64,000 bases of DNA from Elysia crispata (GCA_033675545.1 JAWDGP010003874.1:597501-661500); one strand, 5' to 3'. Positions 19,440 through 32,479 are shown, numbered from the stretch's first letter. Notes: generated by a model from the letters alone, not told the origin. Made by a program: numbers and translations.

Positions 19440-20620
19440 TCCGTTTTCATGGCGTGCCTTGGAAAGATACACTTTACAGATAGATAGAAAGATAGATCGA
19501 TAAACTAATAAACTAATAAAAGCAATATTGACAATCTATGAGACTACAGTGATAAAGATTTGGAAAACTGATAGAACAGTATTGTCAAATTGTGTACCTG
19601 CAGAGATAAAAAAGAAATATTAATTGATTCAACCCTCCATATAGTAAGAATTTCGCTATCAATATAAAGGTTCTTTTCCCAGCTGACAACAGACTCAACC
19701 ATTCCATAAACACAAAACACATTAAAGTTAAGTTACAGCTATATGGGAAAACATCTAACAGATTATTATCAGCCACAACAAAGCAGTCATATCAAGCAAA
19801 ACCAATAAAAACAGTGGTGACAAACTATGCAACTTGTTACTGCGTTGATCATGCTCGTCAAAAGGAAACTGTCTACGAGAGGGCGTTGTATACCAAGCCA
19901 CTGTGGAGCAAAAGGACACAAAAATACAGATTTTAACATCGACTGCGATCTAATGTGGAAGATCATTAGCAAAAAAAAGCCCAACCATACTCTCCTATAA
20001 CAATGAAATGCCGCCTATGCCTTGAAGAAAAATATCTCAAGAAAACCAAGGCTCGTTTTCATAGAATGATCGGAAATTTAGGAAGTAAAATTGCGTCGGC
20101 GGAGAAATCCCTACCGTAGTTAAAGATTCGTGTTAATAAAGTTACAAAGTGATTTCTTTGTCGATTTCACAACATCGAGAAGAGATCACTTTGCAAATAT
20201 GTTTTATCCATTAACTTTCGCTTATAGTTGTAGCAGATGCCTTTTCTTTGTTTCTTAACACCTAGCAAACAAAATTATATAAAGATAAATAATTAAAATA
20301 TCTTAAAATCTAAATGTAATCGAGATACCAACAAACAATAGCTCTAGACGTGGATCGATGCACTAAAATATTCTTTCCCAGCTCTAGATTAGTAAATAAA
20401 AATCTAAATTCTAACATAAATTTACAAAAGCGCAAAATTTAGATCCAAGCTTTTACTTTAGCATAAATTTTATCTAGATTTGCCACGAACTTTACATGAT
20501 TTAGGTCCTGCCATGATAAATTTGCGGAGGACCATACCCTGCCTGTACTACGACTGTCTTTTATGTGTGTATTGTTATACATAGTTTTGTTACAGCAGGC
20601 CTAGACTTATATTGTCCAGC
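19440..20620. other. Unassigned AT-rich DNA
   Basis: There is a short GATA-like cluster at 19480-19505 and TCTAGAT-rich sequence at 20340-20480. No gene was recognised. Confidence 0.45.
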
Positions 20621-20879
<259 letters not shown>

Positions 20880-21253
20880 GCTACATTGTACTACTCACAC
20901 TCGGCAGCAGGAGGTACAATTTTGATACCTATAGAGCAATCCAGGGTAATTTATCAGGAATCCTTGGAAATACCGTTATTCTCTGTTTATCAGCCCTAAA
21001 AGATGTCAAATTATGCTAAAGACTTCCTTCATTACTCTAGTCTTGTCAGTTTTTGCTTGCTGAAAGCTTACCCTGGAACTCAGTACAACTCTTCAATTAT
21101 TTTACATGGAAGCCCTGCTAATGTATACATGAAAGATTAAGTATTGATAGTTGAAAGTGGTTTTGTTCTTTATGGTTCCTGAAAATTCAGTTTAATCTAT
21201 GAGAATTATTTCATCTCATTATGTAAAATTTGTTTGATACTGTGGAAAAATAA

Positions 21254-21313
<60 letters not shown>

Positions 21314-22622
21314 ATATCAAATTGTAACTGACAACTTAATGTTGATCAAAACTATATTTAAGGAAAGTGTCCAAAAAGTTGCATTTTGATCAAACCACAC
21401 ATTACTTGCTCTCCATTGCTCTTTCGATTGTAAGCAGTTAATTATTATAATTCTTCTGGTATTCATTTTCTCTTTCTTAAAAAGGAAAAATGTCGTTACA
21501 TTCGAGCCATACAATTTAAATAAAGCCAATTTTTCAATAACAATATATTATCAGACATGTAGGCGGACGTCAGAACGAAGATATTTTTCTTCATTTTATT
21601 CAAGGACTACCTGTCCATGTTACGTTATCATTTGAATGTAGGTATGTGTACCATCAATGTATAGGTTTTACTTTTTCATTCTTAGTTTATTTTGAATAGG
21701 ATGGAAGTTTAAAACTAGTTTTATCTTAAGCTGCGAACCACATTTTCTAAATTTTGATTCTTTCTACGTTAATTGATTTTGATGCCAACATGTCTCGAAT
21801 ACGGATGTTTGGCGCCAGTGTTCTTTGGGCGCAGGAGCAAAGTTCATCTGGGGTTTTACATGGGTGCGTTATTTACTAGTCTGGCCTTCTGAGGTGACTA
21901 ATGTGAGGTTTTGGGGCGGACCGCTTGCACAGAACAGGTGCCAGGGTGGGCTTGATCGTTTCGGACACCCAGATGCGACAAAGATTTGTTTTTTTGTTGA
22001 ATAGTGCATTTTAAGTATTAATTTGAAATGAGGTAGTGATGCTCCTCGAGTGAGAACTTAGTTTTGAGTTAGCGGGACTCGATTTATTCCACTTCGAGGC
22101 CCTGAAGTAAGCAGGTTAGGATTTGTCTACCAACGTTCTTACCACCAGTTTTCCTCACCAGATACTGGCGTGGTAGAGCCGAGAAAGTTAACTAAAAGCT
22201 CTGATGTTTTTTTTTTTTTTATTATTTGGATTGACGTCTGCGGTTTTCTTTCTCTTTTGGGTAAGGTGAATGAATTTGTTTCACTTTGTGATTCAATTTG
22301 ACATTGTTCAAATTTATGCTGTGCACCAGAATATTGGACTTGCTCATACTTGCTTAAATTTTGTGTAATGTTAAACTTTTGTTAAATATAATTTTTCAGT
22401 ATTTATAATTTTATACTAAGATTGTAATTGTTTGATCTAGAACAGGATAATGTAGTTTTCCATGCTATCAATTGCAAACAAACCTTTTCTTATAATATGT
22501 TGGTGTAATTTCTCAGTGCTAAATTCTTATTTACTTATAAATAAATTTACTTGCGCATTTTGATATCACAGTGGACTTACAGTTATCTGCATTGAAAGCG
22601 TGCTACATTATCTTCATCTTCA
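20880..22622. other. Unassigned DNA
   Basis: Contains an A-run followed by (AT)n at 21251-21310. A moderately GC-richer stretch at 21780-22190 has no open frame or motif I recognise and may be a decayed transposon. Confidence 0.4.
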
Positions 22623-22770
22623 TTTAGTTAGTTTGTTAAGTTGTAATTTTGTTCTTTGTTTTATTTATGGAATGTGTTTACCATTTGTTTGCTTGCAATA
22701 ATGGCACTTTTCTTGAAAAAGTTTTTTCAGAGTGTTATTCACTTTTTTCCTTTTTTTTTTGTATGAATTG
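22623..22770 (+). repeat. Dispersed 148-bp repeat, copy A (left arm of inverted pair)
   Basis: Starts TTTAGTTAGTTTGTTAAGTT and ends TTTGTATGAATTG. It is nearly identical, in opposite orientation, to 25370-25224. A third, direct and more diverged copy is at 24772-24912. It has no tRNA-like boxes or coding potential. It could be a terminal inverted repeat of a non-autonomous DNA transposon or a short interspersed element. Confidence 0.85.
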
Positions 22771-24771
22771 AATTACAAATAAACTAGACTATCGAACTTC
22801 GAAGCCAAAATCTCAAGACGCTTTTTAATGCAGTTATTGCAATTTTTTTTTTTTCATTCTCAAGACGAGCTGACAGTTCTTTTAATTCCTCATATATCTC
22901 TATTGTGTCAAAACTCCGTAATCGTCCATCTCCGAGTCTCATATAATTATCTATCCTCCTTCCCTTGAAATCCCTCCCTATGAGACTAGGTAGAAGTTAG
23001 GGCCTGTTTCTAACATCATAAATTGACAAAATAGCCTCAGTCCAGTTTAATCTGTTCTCTATCTGTGCTGTCTGTTTTGTAAAGTTGACTTAGCAATGAT
23101 TGATGCCCTGTTTTGCAATTTATAAAACAAGCATTCATTGGGTATAACGGGGCTGAAAAGATGGTTAATATTTCTCAGAGCAGCTGATTTGTCTAATGTG
23201 GTTTTAATTAATTTAAATTTATAAGAATTGATCAGTAGCTGGGAGGTCTCTATGATATTCATAGCCATGGCAAATGGTTAATCGTACACAATCTTCATAT
23301 TTTAACATGTTCTGTTTACATTTCACTTAAAACAAAACTGATTAAATGAACGACAAATTTTGCAACAGTGCTTAGCAGGTTCGATTTTGATTTTAGAAGG
23401 GAATGTAGTATAGAATTATGAATATGTTATATTTTTTAAGGCTACATAAATCAAAATATTCATTTTTAATTGATAAACTATTTCAAAAGCAAGCACAAAA
23501 AATATTTTTTATACATGAACTATACTTTTAGGTTTCAATTAATAAGATTGCCCGTTTATGATTAACACCTGTTTTTATTTTTAACAGTACTTTTTAGGAA
23601 TTTTTTTATGTTTACTAAGGGTAAAAATAGTATGCAACTGGTTCTTTTCTTTTATCTTTTTGATAACCTGATCCAGGATTCAATTGGTCTGTCCAATGAA
23701 ATGCTAATACATTGTATTGCTATTGACATTCAACTTGTCTACAAAAAATTATTGAATGTATTTGCTTAGACACCACAGAACTCGTATCACAAAAAGTAAT
23801 TGTAACAAAGTTGTGATCAATCGGCGTGGAAAGTGTTCAAACCACAAGTAGCGCATATGTTACTACAACTCCTTAAGGGTGTCCATTTCGATCTAAATTA
23901 CATAAATCTATTAAAATTTTGCAAAGATAACACAAATAAATGCAGAGTACATCATTCCACAGTAAGGAAAAGAGAAAATTAAAAAAGAAGCCTCATTAAA
24001 ATGGGTGTAAAAAATGTGATGATAGTATGAAAAAGCACGTGTTTTATGAAAAAATGAGGTAGGACACTAAAGTACCAAAACTGTTTGGTAAAACAAAAAT
24101 CGTAATGTTCCTCAAGTTATACTTATTCTTTGAAGTTCACCAGATTAATCCTAAATGGTTTCTGCAGTAACTAGAATTGTGGTTTAACAGTGTTCTGCTG
24201 TTATCTTGGTAGCATTAATCTAAAGCTTTTTTTAACAACTGTATGTTGGCCTGGTGGTTGTGGGTTGCTTTTTTTTAGTAATGTTATTATAGAGAAATAG
24301 ATATGATGTTCTTGTGCTGTGAATATGATGGTTTGATAGCGTCAATTGGTAACTGTGATTATCAAGGTACGAGGTTTGATTTTAGTGTCTATTTTATGGA
24401 AGAACTAAGAAAAAAAACAACTAGACTCCAGTAGAAAAACGATCAAGAAAAAAATAACTACAAGAAAAACATCAAGAAAAAAAGTAGAAAACCCAAGAAA
24501 AACCTAGAAATACCCAGCCAGAGAGGGGACAACTCTCTGGGGCAAATAATGCAAATGCAACATGTAAATACACAGGTCATAATAATCTATATACATTCAT
24601 TATGAAAAGTTACAACACTAATCATAGCGAAAAAGAATATTACAATTACTTTGCTAACGTGCGTAACAGTGTATTGAAACCGTTTTGCTTCGGTAACCTA
24701 TGTCTGTGACAATGACCGCATTGTGTATGTGAATATTTGTTGTTCAGTTAGCATTATACAGATACATGTAA
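22771..24771. other. Interior between inverted repeat arms, no gene seen
   Basis: Very AT-rich with T- and A-tracts. No transposase-like open frame was found between the inverted arms, so if this is one element it is non-autonomous. Confidence 0.45.
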
Positions 24772-24912
24772 TTTTGTTCCTTGTTTTATTTATGGAATGT
24801 GTTTACCAGTTGTTTGCTTGCAATAATGGCACTTTTTTTTTTTTTAAAGTTTTTTGAGAGTGTTATTCACTTTTTTTTCTTTTTTTTTTTTTTTTTTATA
24901 CTGAATTGAATT
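24772..24912 (+). repeat. Dispersed 148-bp repeat, copy B (direct)
   Basis: Shares TTTATTTATGGAATGTGTTT, TTGCTTGCAATAATGGCACT and GAGTGTTATTCACTTTTTT with copy A in the same orientation. It has expanded T-tracts, and the identity starts slightly further in (GTAATTTTGTTC) than in the A/C pair. Confidence 0.85.
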
Positions 24913-25223
24913 ACAGACAAAATGATTCGAGGCCGTGACCAGGCATTATTGCACTTCATCTCTTACAGTCATGACAAACTTAAGATGGGAGAAATTGAAA
25001 TCTGCACAACCGAAGCGCTTTGTGAGCAGTGGGGCCTCATTATCGTATGCATCTATCACCCAAACAGTCATTTAATTCATGTACAAGTACAAAAATCTCA
25101 ATAAAACTCCCAATCTTCAAACTCCAAAGACTCTCCAATATAACACAGGTATAACCCGCCTGGGATAGTGTGAAGCCAATTTACATCGAACGACAAATGT
25201 TTCGAATATAGACTTAATTTGAG

Positions 25224-25370
25224 CAATTCATACAAAAAAAAAGGAAAAAAGTGAATAACACTCTGAAAAAACTTTTTCAAGAAAAGTGCCATTATTGCAA
25301 GCAAACAAATGGGAAACACATTCCATAAATAAAACAAAGAACAAAATTACAACTTAACAAACTAACTAAA
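25224..25370 (-). repeat. Dispersed 148-bp repeat, copy C (inverted)
   Basis: The reverse complement matches copy A almost base for base from TTTAGTTAGTTTGTTAAG to GTATGAATTG, then diverges. The right arm therefore has the sharp ends expected of an inserted unit or of a terminal inverted repeat. Confidence 0.85.
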
Positions 25371-27245
25371 CAATAAATATTCATACACAATACGGTCATT
25401 GCAGGACTTGCAGAAATGGTAGCCTTCAAAACAAAGCGCAGACTGATGCAACAAATTTTAATTCATTTTATAGTGCCTAATATTTTATGCTTGTATTGTT
25501 ATCTGAAAAATCCAATAAATTTACACAATGCGGTTATAAGTATAACTGGTCTGTCTCCTCCCCCATTTTCTTAGCATTGTTTAAACGCTCTCTAGTTTTG
25601 GTAAAGAGATCAATGCACGATTTTCTTGTATCTTATAAAAATACAATACTGCTAAGACTGCTGAAAATTCTAACTCCACTTAAATGAGTCAGGCTGGAAA
25701 ACTGAGGATGTCTCTGTTTAACTCTTAACAATAGTGAAATGTTGAGCTGAACTGTTTTCTGTTTACACAATTTTGCTCCATTTACATGTAGATAGTTTAA
25801 GACAGATGACTGATTTAATTTAGACAGACAGATCATAACAGAGACATTTTTGTGCTCTGAAAAATTCAAACACCAGGAATCTGCTACAAGTATAGATGGT
25901 ACTGATGTCTAGATCAATAGATAAGATACCTAAGCAAGTTGTTTACAATGGCAACCAAAGGTGGCAGTATTGCTCCTGTTTTACGAGAGACCTTCCTCAT
26001 AACAGGACGCAAAATACTTTTTCATTGGCTTTAACTATTCCTAGGCGTAATAAAAAGAAGAAAAAAAAAGAATCTAAGATAAAATGGGTCTTTTTTTTCA
26101 TTTCTCTTTCCAAAAATAATTTTTAGCACAGTTTACTATTATTGGCCAACAGAAAAAAATGTTGCCACGATTTTATGTGGGAATAGAAAGTGGGAGAATA
26201 GCAAATCAATTTAGTCTTGAAAAAGCAATTCCTTCAAAAATTTAATCCCCAACTGTCCCTCTTCTGAGGCACATTTTTCAAGCTTCTCTGTCGCCAGAGC
26301 ATAGATAATATATATGCAGTATTGAAAATGTTATGCAGCTGCATGCAGTCGGTTCATGGTCAAGCTCTTGAAAAAAATTTGGAGACCTCAGTGTTACAGC
26401 TCCTTGAAATCTGCACAGCAGTTTTTGGAACATAGGCTAGGCCTTGAGAAAAAGAGAAAAAGAAGAGAAGCATTGATAAAACAACTACACTGTACATTAA
26501 TAACCAAAACACAGTGAATTATATTTATACCGACATACGGGGATGGGGATAAGAAAGAAAAGCATTGATAAAATAAATCTGTAGTTACATAAAAGAAAAG
26601 TATTGTGAAACACAAGGCAATAAAAGCATTGGCAATACATAATATACGTAAACAAAAAATTAAATGAAGCAATAAATGAATCAACATGCATAAGGCGAGA
26701 GCACATCAAGAAAAGAATTCATAAATCAAACATTCTTGCGACACAAAAATATCATGTGAAACACCAACCAAAAACAAATGCGGGGCAAGGTTTTTTTAAT
26801 TTCCCTCGCCCCTTAGGTGTCATTTAGTTTCATAAAATGTTATTCCTTGCCTGACTTTGACTTATTAATTATAGCAAATATTAATTAGGAGATAACGTTA
26901 TTGATATATTCATCGCATACCGTTTTTATGATTATGTTCGTTTAATAGTGGAGAGGGTAGTAATGGTTTTCAAGCACTCATCTCAACATGGTTGTCTAGG
27001 CTTCTTTTGTATGGTATTGCTCTTGTGTATGGTATTTGTCACTTTGGGAAATCATCCGACATTCAGTTTCCAGAAGTAATGGCTTGTTCATTGATTTACC
27101 ATACTGAAAATTTTCAAGAGATAGAGTTACATAACAAATAGTCAAATAAATTTGAAATAGTTTTGATTAACTAGATAAAAAAAGCCCTGAAAAGAATGGG
27201 TTCAATACTTATCGAAATTATGATTACATTAAAGTATTGTTATTA
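25371..27245. other. Unassigned AT-rich DNA
   Basis: Several short open frames are present, none with family character. No repeat array was seen. Confidence 0.4.
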
Positions 27246-27248
27246 GTT

Positions 27249-27775
<527 letters not shown>

Positions 27776-28390
27776 AGAGCTATGTATTGCTTAGGAGTTG
27801 ACTTCATATTTAATTAAATTTAGATCTAGATCTAAATCTGATCAAAACTTAAAGATAGACCAGAGCCTAAACTGCATAAGATATTTTTTATAGTTAGATC
27901 TCTACCCACATCGAGATAAAAAAGGTGTTTTTTATTTAGATCAATTTATAATGTTACATGGGAAACAAGCATTCTCAAAAGATATGTACTTGAATGGCTT
28001 AGGATAATAGGATCAGAATAATAATCTCCTCTATAGATTTAGATTTATATCTGCTATATCTATTAGACTTTGATACCATTTTTAATTATCTAGAGATCTA
28101 GATCTAGTTCTACATGATTGTTCTTAACTGTATAATATAGATCTGTGCCTAGCTTTATTCACCTAGGCTTTTGACTCAACTTACCCTACTTGAAAAAGAG
28201 CTGCAACAATTTTTTTTTTTAATTCTCTATATCCCTCCAAACAGCTAAATGTCTTTTAATAGTCTTCCCCTCTTGTATTTCCTCCTAACAAACTGAGTCT
28301 CGTCAATTTCGACTTAGAAAGATCAACACACATCCGATTGGTAAACGAAATGAGTAAAGACTGATTTGAAAAACAAAAGACGCCAAAAAA
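27776..28390. other. AGATCT-rich AT-rich DNA
   Basis: There are repeated AGATCTAGATCTA-type motifs (27822-27835, 28090-28106) and related TAGATTTAGATTT words. No gene was recognised. Confidence 0.5.
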
Positions 28391-28403
28391 GTGCGCTTTT
28401 ATT

Positions 28404-28479
28404 TGCGCATGCGCAAGGGTAACCGTAATACGTTGCGAATATGCAAGATACCTATAAAGAAAGTAATACGCATGCGCGA
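28404..28479. promoter_or_regulatory. Pair of NRF-1-type palindromes (candidate promoter)
   Basis: TGCGCATGCGCA at 28404-28415 is a perfect match to the NRF-1 palindrome consensus (YGCGCAYGCGCR). ACGCATGCGCGA at 28468-28479 is a close second match 64 bp away. Such CG-containing words are rare in this AT-rich window. NRF-1 sites typically mark bidirectional housekeeping promoters in animals, but no adjacent first exon could be identified, so the call rests on the motif alone. Confidence 0.35.
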
Positions 28480-28915
28480 AAGACGAAAGTAATTTACATG
28501 CAAAAAGGCAAATCAGTACGCCAAAAAAAGGGTGAGAGAGAAGAAATAATCCATCACAAAAAGTCATATATCTCAAAAGGTTTTTATTTGCGACGAATAA
28601 AACCTTCAAATTCGTATTCAGCACATTGAAATATAACAGAAAAGCGTTATTTCGAATGCCAATACAAGACGGATGTACAGGTAAAAAACTCCCTAAATTT
28701 TCGGGCGTCCAGGCTGTCTTCTGTAAACAAAAAGGACTCGGATGTAGGCCATTCTAAAAAAATTGTCGGAAACGCAAAACCAAGAGCTATCAGGAGAAAG
28801 AAAAGTTAGAACGAGATCAAGTCCTAATTTAAATTTTTTTTTATTAAATGCAAAATCCGCAAACTTCATCGTAAATAGCCTCTGCGACGGTAACAGGACT
28901 TCCGATCATTCTATT

Positions 28916-29093
28916 AGGTAGATAGATAGATAGATAGTAGATAGAAGGATAGATAGATAGTAGATAGAAGGATAGATAGATAGACAGATAGATAGTAGAT
29001 ATAATGATAGATAGGTAGAATCACGGATAGATAGATAGATAGAAAGATATTAGATAGAAGGATAGATACATAGATAACTAGCTAGATAGAAAG
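28916..29093. repeat. Imperfect (GATA)n array
   Basis: GATA units with TAGTAGATAGAAGGATA interruptions repeated several times. Confidence 0.9.
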
Positions 29094-29570
29094 GGGACGT
29101 GCTGGGAATTTGAGCACCATTACTATAGACCTCTATAATTGTATAAATTAAGATCAAAACCGTATGAAATTTGGGCATGAAATAAAATCAGACTCCAAAT
29201 TGAGTTTCAGGTATATTTTTTTTCTTAAACATGGCTACAGATTGCCAACATTTTCAATTTGTAAAAATGAAAAAAAAATACTTATTTTACAAACATGTGC
29301 TGCTAAAATATAATATCGCACACCATGTTTGTAATTTGAGCATTACTCCGTATCGGATAGACGGTAAGAGTACGATAGATATGTGGCTACATCTTACACA
29401 GGAAAATCCAGCAGAATATTCATCAGGACTTTGTTTATGAGAATAAATTTATAGAGAAGCAAGGTACAAAAATCAGCAGTAGGCAAATTTTTAGAAGGGG
29501 ATATAATGATTCATATCACCTGAATGACTTGATTATATAACTTGAATAGATAGACCTAATAAAGTCAGTC

Positions 29571-29782
29571 GTTGGTACTGAGTCTACGCTTCTCAACGTC
29601 GAGGAAAGCTAGAACCTGCCATCGTTGGTACTGAGTCTACGCTTCTCAACGTCGAGGAAAGCTAGAACCTGCCATCGTTGGTACTGAGTCTACGCTTCTC
29701 AACGTCGAGGAAAGCTAGAACCTGCCATCGTTGGTACTGAGTCTACGCTTCTCAACGTCGAGGAAAGCTAGAACCTGCCATC
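29571..29782. repeat. 53-bp tandem repeat, 4 copies
   Basis: The word GTTGGTACTGAGTCTACGCT recurs at 29571, 29624, 29677 and 29730 with identical intervening sequence. It lies directly upstream of the first gag-like sequence of the Ty3/gypsy relic, so it could be amplified leader sequence of that element. Confidence 0.95.
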
Positions 29783-30114
29783 GACAGTCAAACACAGCGG
29801 GCGAAGACTTATTTCCCACCTGCATGAAGAAAGAGACGGGGTTTGTAGTATTTCTAGACACTACAAGCAGCCACGGCCCAGACGATGGGGTCGGATCCCG
29901 CAGTACTTCTTGTCAGATTTATGACCGACATCTCTCCCCACATCAACTCGGCAGACACCCATTGAACAGAAATAATCACAGATCACGATCGCCGGTTACT
30001 CGCAAATCGCTTATTGCGTGTTTTTATTGCAACATGCCGCGACGCAAAAAAAGAGAATGGTTCAGGGTCAGTCGGAATTTGTGTGCGATACCACTGGTAA
30101 CGCGGCCACAGTAG
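29783..30114 (+). pseudogene. gag C-terminal remnant with degenerate zinc knuckle
   Basis: The open frame ends with a basic, Ser/Arg/His-rich stretch and CFYCNMPRRKKREW at 30019-30060. This aligns in spacing with a CCHC knuckle (C-x2-C-x4-H-x4-C) in which the His reads Arg and the last Cys reads Trp. The position just upstream of protease and integrase remnants supports a gag origin. Confidence 0.5.
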
Positions 30115-30414
30115 ATCGAAGTGTTAATAGCTGAATCTTGATAAGCAGGGCTTTAATCACCCTAAACAGAAGAAACCGCTTAACAGCACCGTCATCGCAG
30201 CCAACACACTTGGAAAATTAAAAGATGTTAATTATGTACTTTTGACTTGTGATTTGCATTGTGCACTGGCTGATGCTAATAGGTAGGTAAAGTGGTATAT
30301 GACTATGCAACAGTTTATGGGAAGAATTGCAAACTGTTAGAGGACACGCGTCCGCTTGTTATGCGGATAGAACATTTTCTACAGCTATAACTGAACTGAA
30401 ATCCAACTTCTTCT

Positions 30415-30600
30415 TTGGACGAGCTGAAGCATTATTATGTGCTGGACAACCCAGTAGCAGACGTTACATTAAGTAACATCTGCAGCATAAATGATAAACC
30501 ACACTTTGAGGTACAGCCTCTGTCTGCTTATCTTGTTCAAACAGGGTTCAGGGCAGTAAAGATGCTAAGACGGACTCTTGCAAGAGCGCTGGCGATGTAA
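30415..30600 (+). pseudogene. Protease-to-integrase linker remnant
   Basis: Reads YYVLDNPVADVTLSNI, matching the motif (DNPVxDVILGNI-like) found after the aspartic protease in Gmr1-type and related pol proteins. The protease active-site D-S/T-G was not found upstream. Confidence 0.45.
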
Positions 30601-30759
30601 AATATCCAGTCTTGTGAACGATATTCCTACTTCCGAGAGAGGAGCCTTTGCTGCAGTGGTGGTTCCAAAGAGCTGGGTCAGATCCTGTCACTGGCATATC
30701 GCTATTATCGATCACTTTCTGTATCGTAAAAATTCGACATCACACACAGAACACTAGTT

Positions 30760-30942
30760 GTGGCCAAATCCTTACGACACCTGGTTCTCTCACATGCCCA
30801 TGAGGTCACACTCGCTGGTCATGCTGGGTTCTACAAAACACTCCACAGGGTGCAAAAACAGTTTAGCTGGCCTATGAAAGCAAAACTCCTGATGAAAAAG
30901 TTCTTGTTCTCTATCACGATCAAACAACAAGCTGGTTCTTAG
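30760..30942 (+). pseudogene. Integrase zinc-binding (H2C2) remnant
   Basis: Reads LRHLVLSHAHEVTLAGHAGF followed by YKTLHRVQKQFSWPMK, the integrase_H17C2/H2C2 signature (H...GHxGxxKTxxRxxxxFxWPxM). The Cys pair and the whole DDE catalytic core are absent: about 20 bp later the sequence is already in the integrase C-terminal tail. Confidence 0.75.
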
Positions 30943-30961
30943 TCTCCGAGGGCTCTATAGG

Positions 30962-31060
30962 GTTGTCAAGAGACATAGTCATTTAGTGTACTTGGTTGAT
31001 GGAAGAGTTTGTCTTTTGCATAATCTTTCCAGGAAGTATGATGAGAGAGCAAAATTATAA
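30962..31060 (+). pseudogene. Integrase C-terminal tail remnant
   Basis: Thirty-three codons read HLVYLVDGRVCLLHNLSRKYDERAKL-stop (shown only in part here: LLHNLSRKYDER). This matches the family tail (V-x-G-R-x-x-x-Y-H-x-N-x-L-R/K-x-Y-x-E-R) that precedes the RT linker in Gmr1-order elements. Confidence 0.6.
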
Positions 31061-31361
31061 GTTTGTGGTCACGTCTTCGCGCAGTTGAGCATTCTCTCTG
31101 GAAGTCTCGTGCCTCGTGTCTTCTGTTGATAAAACAGTCTCTTCGCCTTTCATTGGGCCTCCTGCAAACAACTCTCTCTCTCTTTACAGTGATTCTACTT
31201 GTGCACTTATTCCTCCCCTCTTCGATGACTTATCCATTCTCCCTGAGTCAGAGTCTGAATCTTACCAGTCAGTCTTCACTGAGGATGCTAACGCATGTGC
31301 TGCACGGCTTGTAGAAGAGTCTTGAGATTAGCCAGACTGTGAGATTAAAACACCAACAACG

Positions 31362-31607
31362 GTGGATGAAAGAAGCAAAGTGACCATTAATCCAATGCTT
31401 GATGACCGTAGAGTCAAACAGATCAATCAAATTGTGTCAGAGTTCTGCGATCTCCTCACTTCATTACCTGGTCATACGCAAACAGTTCAACATGAAATCC
31501 ATGCCAGTTCAGATGAAATTGTCAGGGTAAAACCCTATCAACTGCCCTTTGCTTCTCAAGAGTTTGTGAAAGAAGTTAAGAAACTACTGGAACTAGATTG
31601 TGATTGA
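31362..31607 (+). pseudogene. Ty3/gypsy reverse transcriptase N-terminal fragment
   Basis: Residues around VTINPMLDDRRVKQINQIV, then EFCDLLTSLPGHTQ, then IVRVKPYQLPFASQEFVKEV form the lead-in of gypsy RT (NPxLxxxQ...F.D.F...PG.T....H.I....PVR.KPYP.P). The frame stops at 31605 but the RT continues in another frame just after. Confidence 0.8.
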
Positions 31608-31609
31608 AC

Positions 31610-32110
31610 TTTCAGTTTGTCCATTTACTTCTCCCATAGTGCTTAACGAAAAGAAAAATCACTCTCTTCATTTTTGTATCGACTTCCGCAAATGGAATAT
31701 CTTTGTCATTATAGATGCAACCTACATCCCCAGCCCGCGGATCTTTTGCCCAACTGTGTGACTCATCTACATTATCGCTGTGTGACGTGTCCAAAATCTA
31801 TTGGCAAATCTCTATGCGACCAAAAAGCAGACACTTTGCAGCTTTCCAGACTCCTCTTGGGCTAATGCAGTGGAAAATAATACGTTTTTGTTAAGTAAAT
31901 GCTCTTGCAACTTTTTTATGGACCCATGAGAATAGTTTTAAATGACATCGTTACTGTCTTTCTTTGATGACACTTTACTCTATACCCATTTTTGGGAAGA
32001 CCATGTCACTGACCTCTGGAATCAACTTCCAACATTCCGGGGACACGGTTAAACTGTCAATCCTATAAAGTTGGTCATTGGTCAGACTTCTGTTTAGTTT
32101 CTTGGCCATT
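31610..32110 (+). pseudogene. Reverse transcriptase core fragments (frameshifted)
   Basis: Successive frames give FTSPIVLNEKKN...FCIDFRKWN, then PLGLMQ and NALATF (family: TPFGLxQFxVMPFGLxNAPATF), then SFFDDTLLYTHFWEDHV. FFDD at 31960-31971 stands in the place of the catalytic YxDD box and keeps both aspartates. At least four frameshifts or stops separate these blocks. Confidence 0.75.
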
Positions 32111-32251
32111 CTGTTTCTGAATGGCACTCTAGCACCAGTAGCTAGCCAAGTTTCAAAAGTCTTCGATCCTAAAACGCCTTCAACAAAAAAACAGGTAAGG
32201 AGTTTAATGGGTCTAATTTCATACTACATGTAGAAAACTTTTATATCTGAA

Positions 32252-32479
32252 TTTTCAGCCATTGCCAGTTCATTGACAGATCTTCTAGGTAAAGGAAGTC
32301 CAGAGAAAGTAATATTTTGTTCACAAGAATGTGAACGCGCGCTTCAGGGTTATCAGAAATTGCTAACTGAGGATCCGGTTTTGGTCATTCCAAATTTGCA
32401 TGATGAGTTTGTTGTCAGAACAGATGCTTCTGATTATGGAGTGGGTACTGATCTGCACAAAATAAGAAAGGTGTGTTGA
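32252..32479 (+). pseudogene. RT connection and RNase H start
   Basis: Reads FSAIASSLTDLLGKGSPEK, then ALQGYQKLLTEDPVLVIPN, then VVRTDASDYGVGTDL. The TDAS motif carries the first catalytic Asp of Ty3-type RNase H. The frame ends right after it, so the rest of RNase H is missing. Confidence 0.8.

Noticed and set aside
28256-28624. 122-residue minus-strand frame as a gene
   Set aside because: It spans the NRF-1-type sites and A/T-rich tracts, the composition looks like noise and no homologue was recognised.
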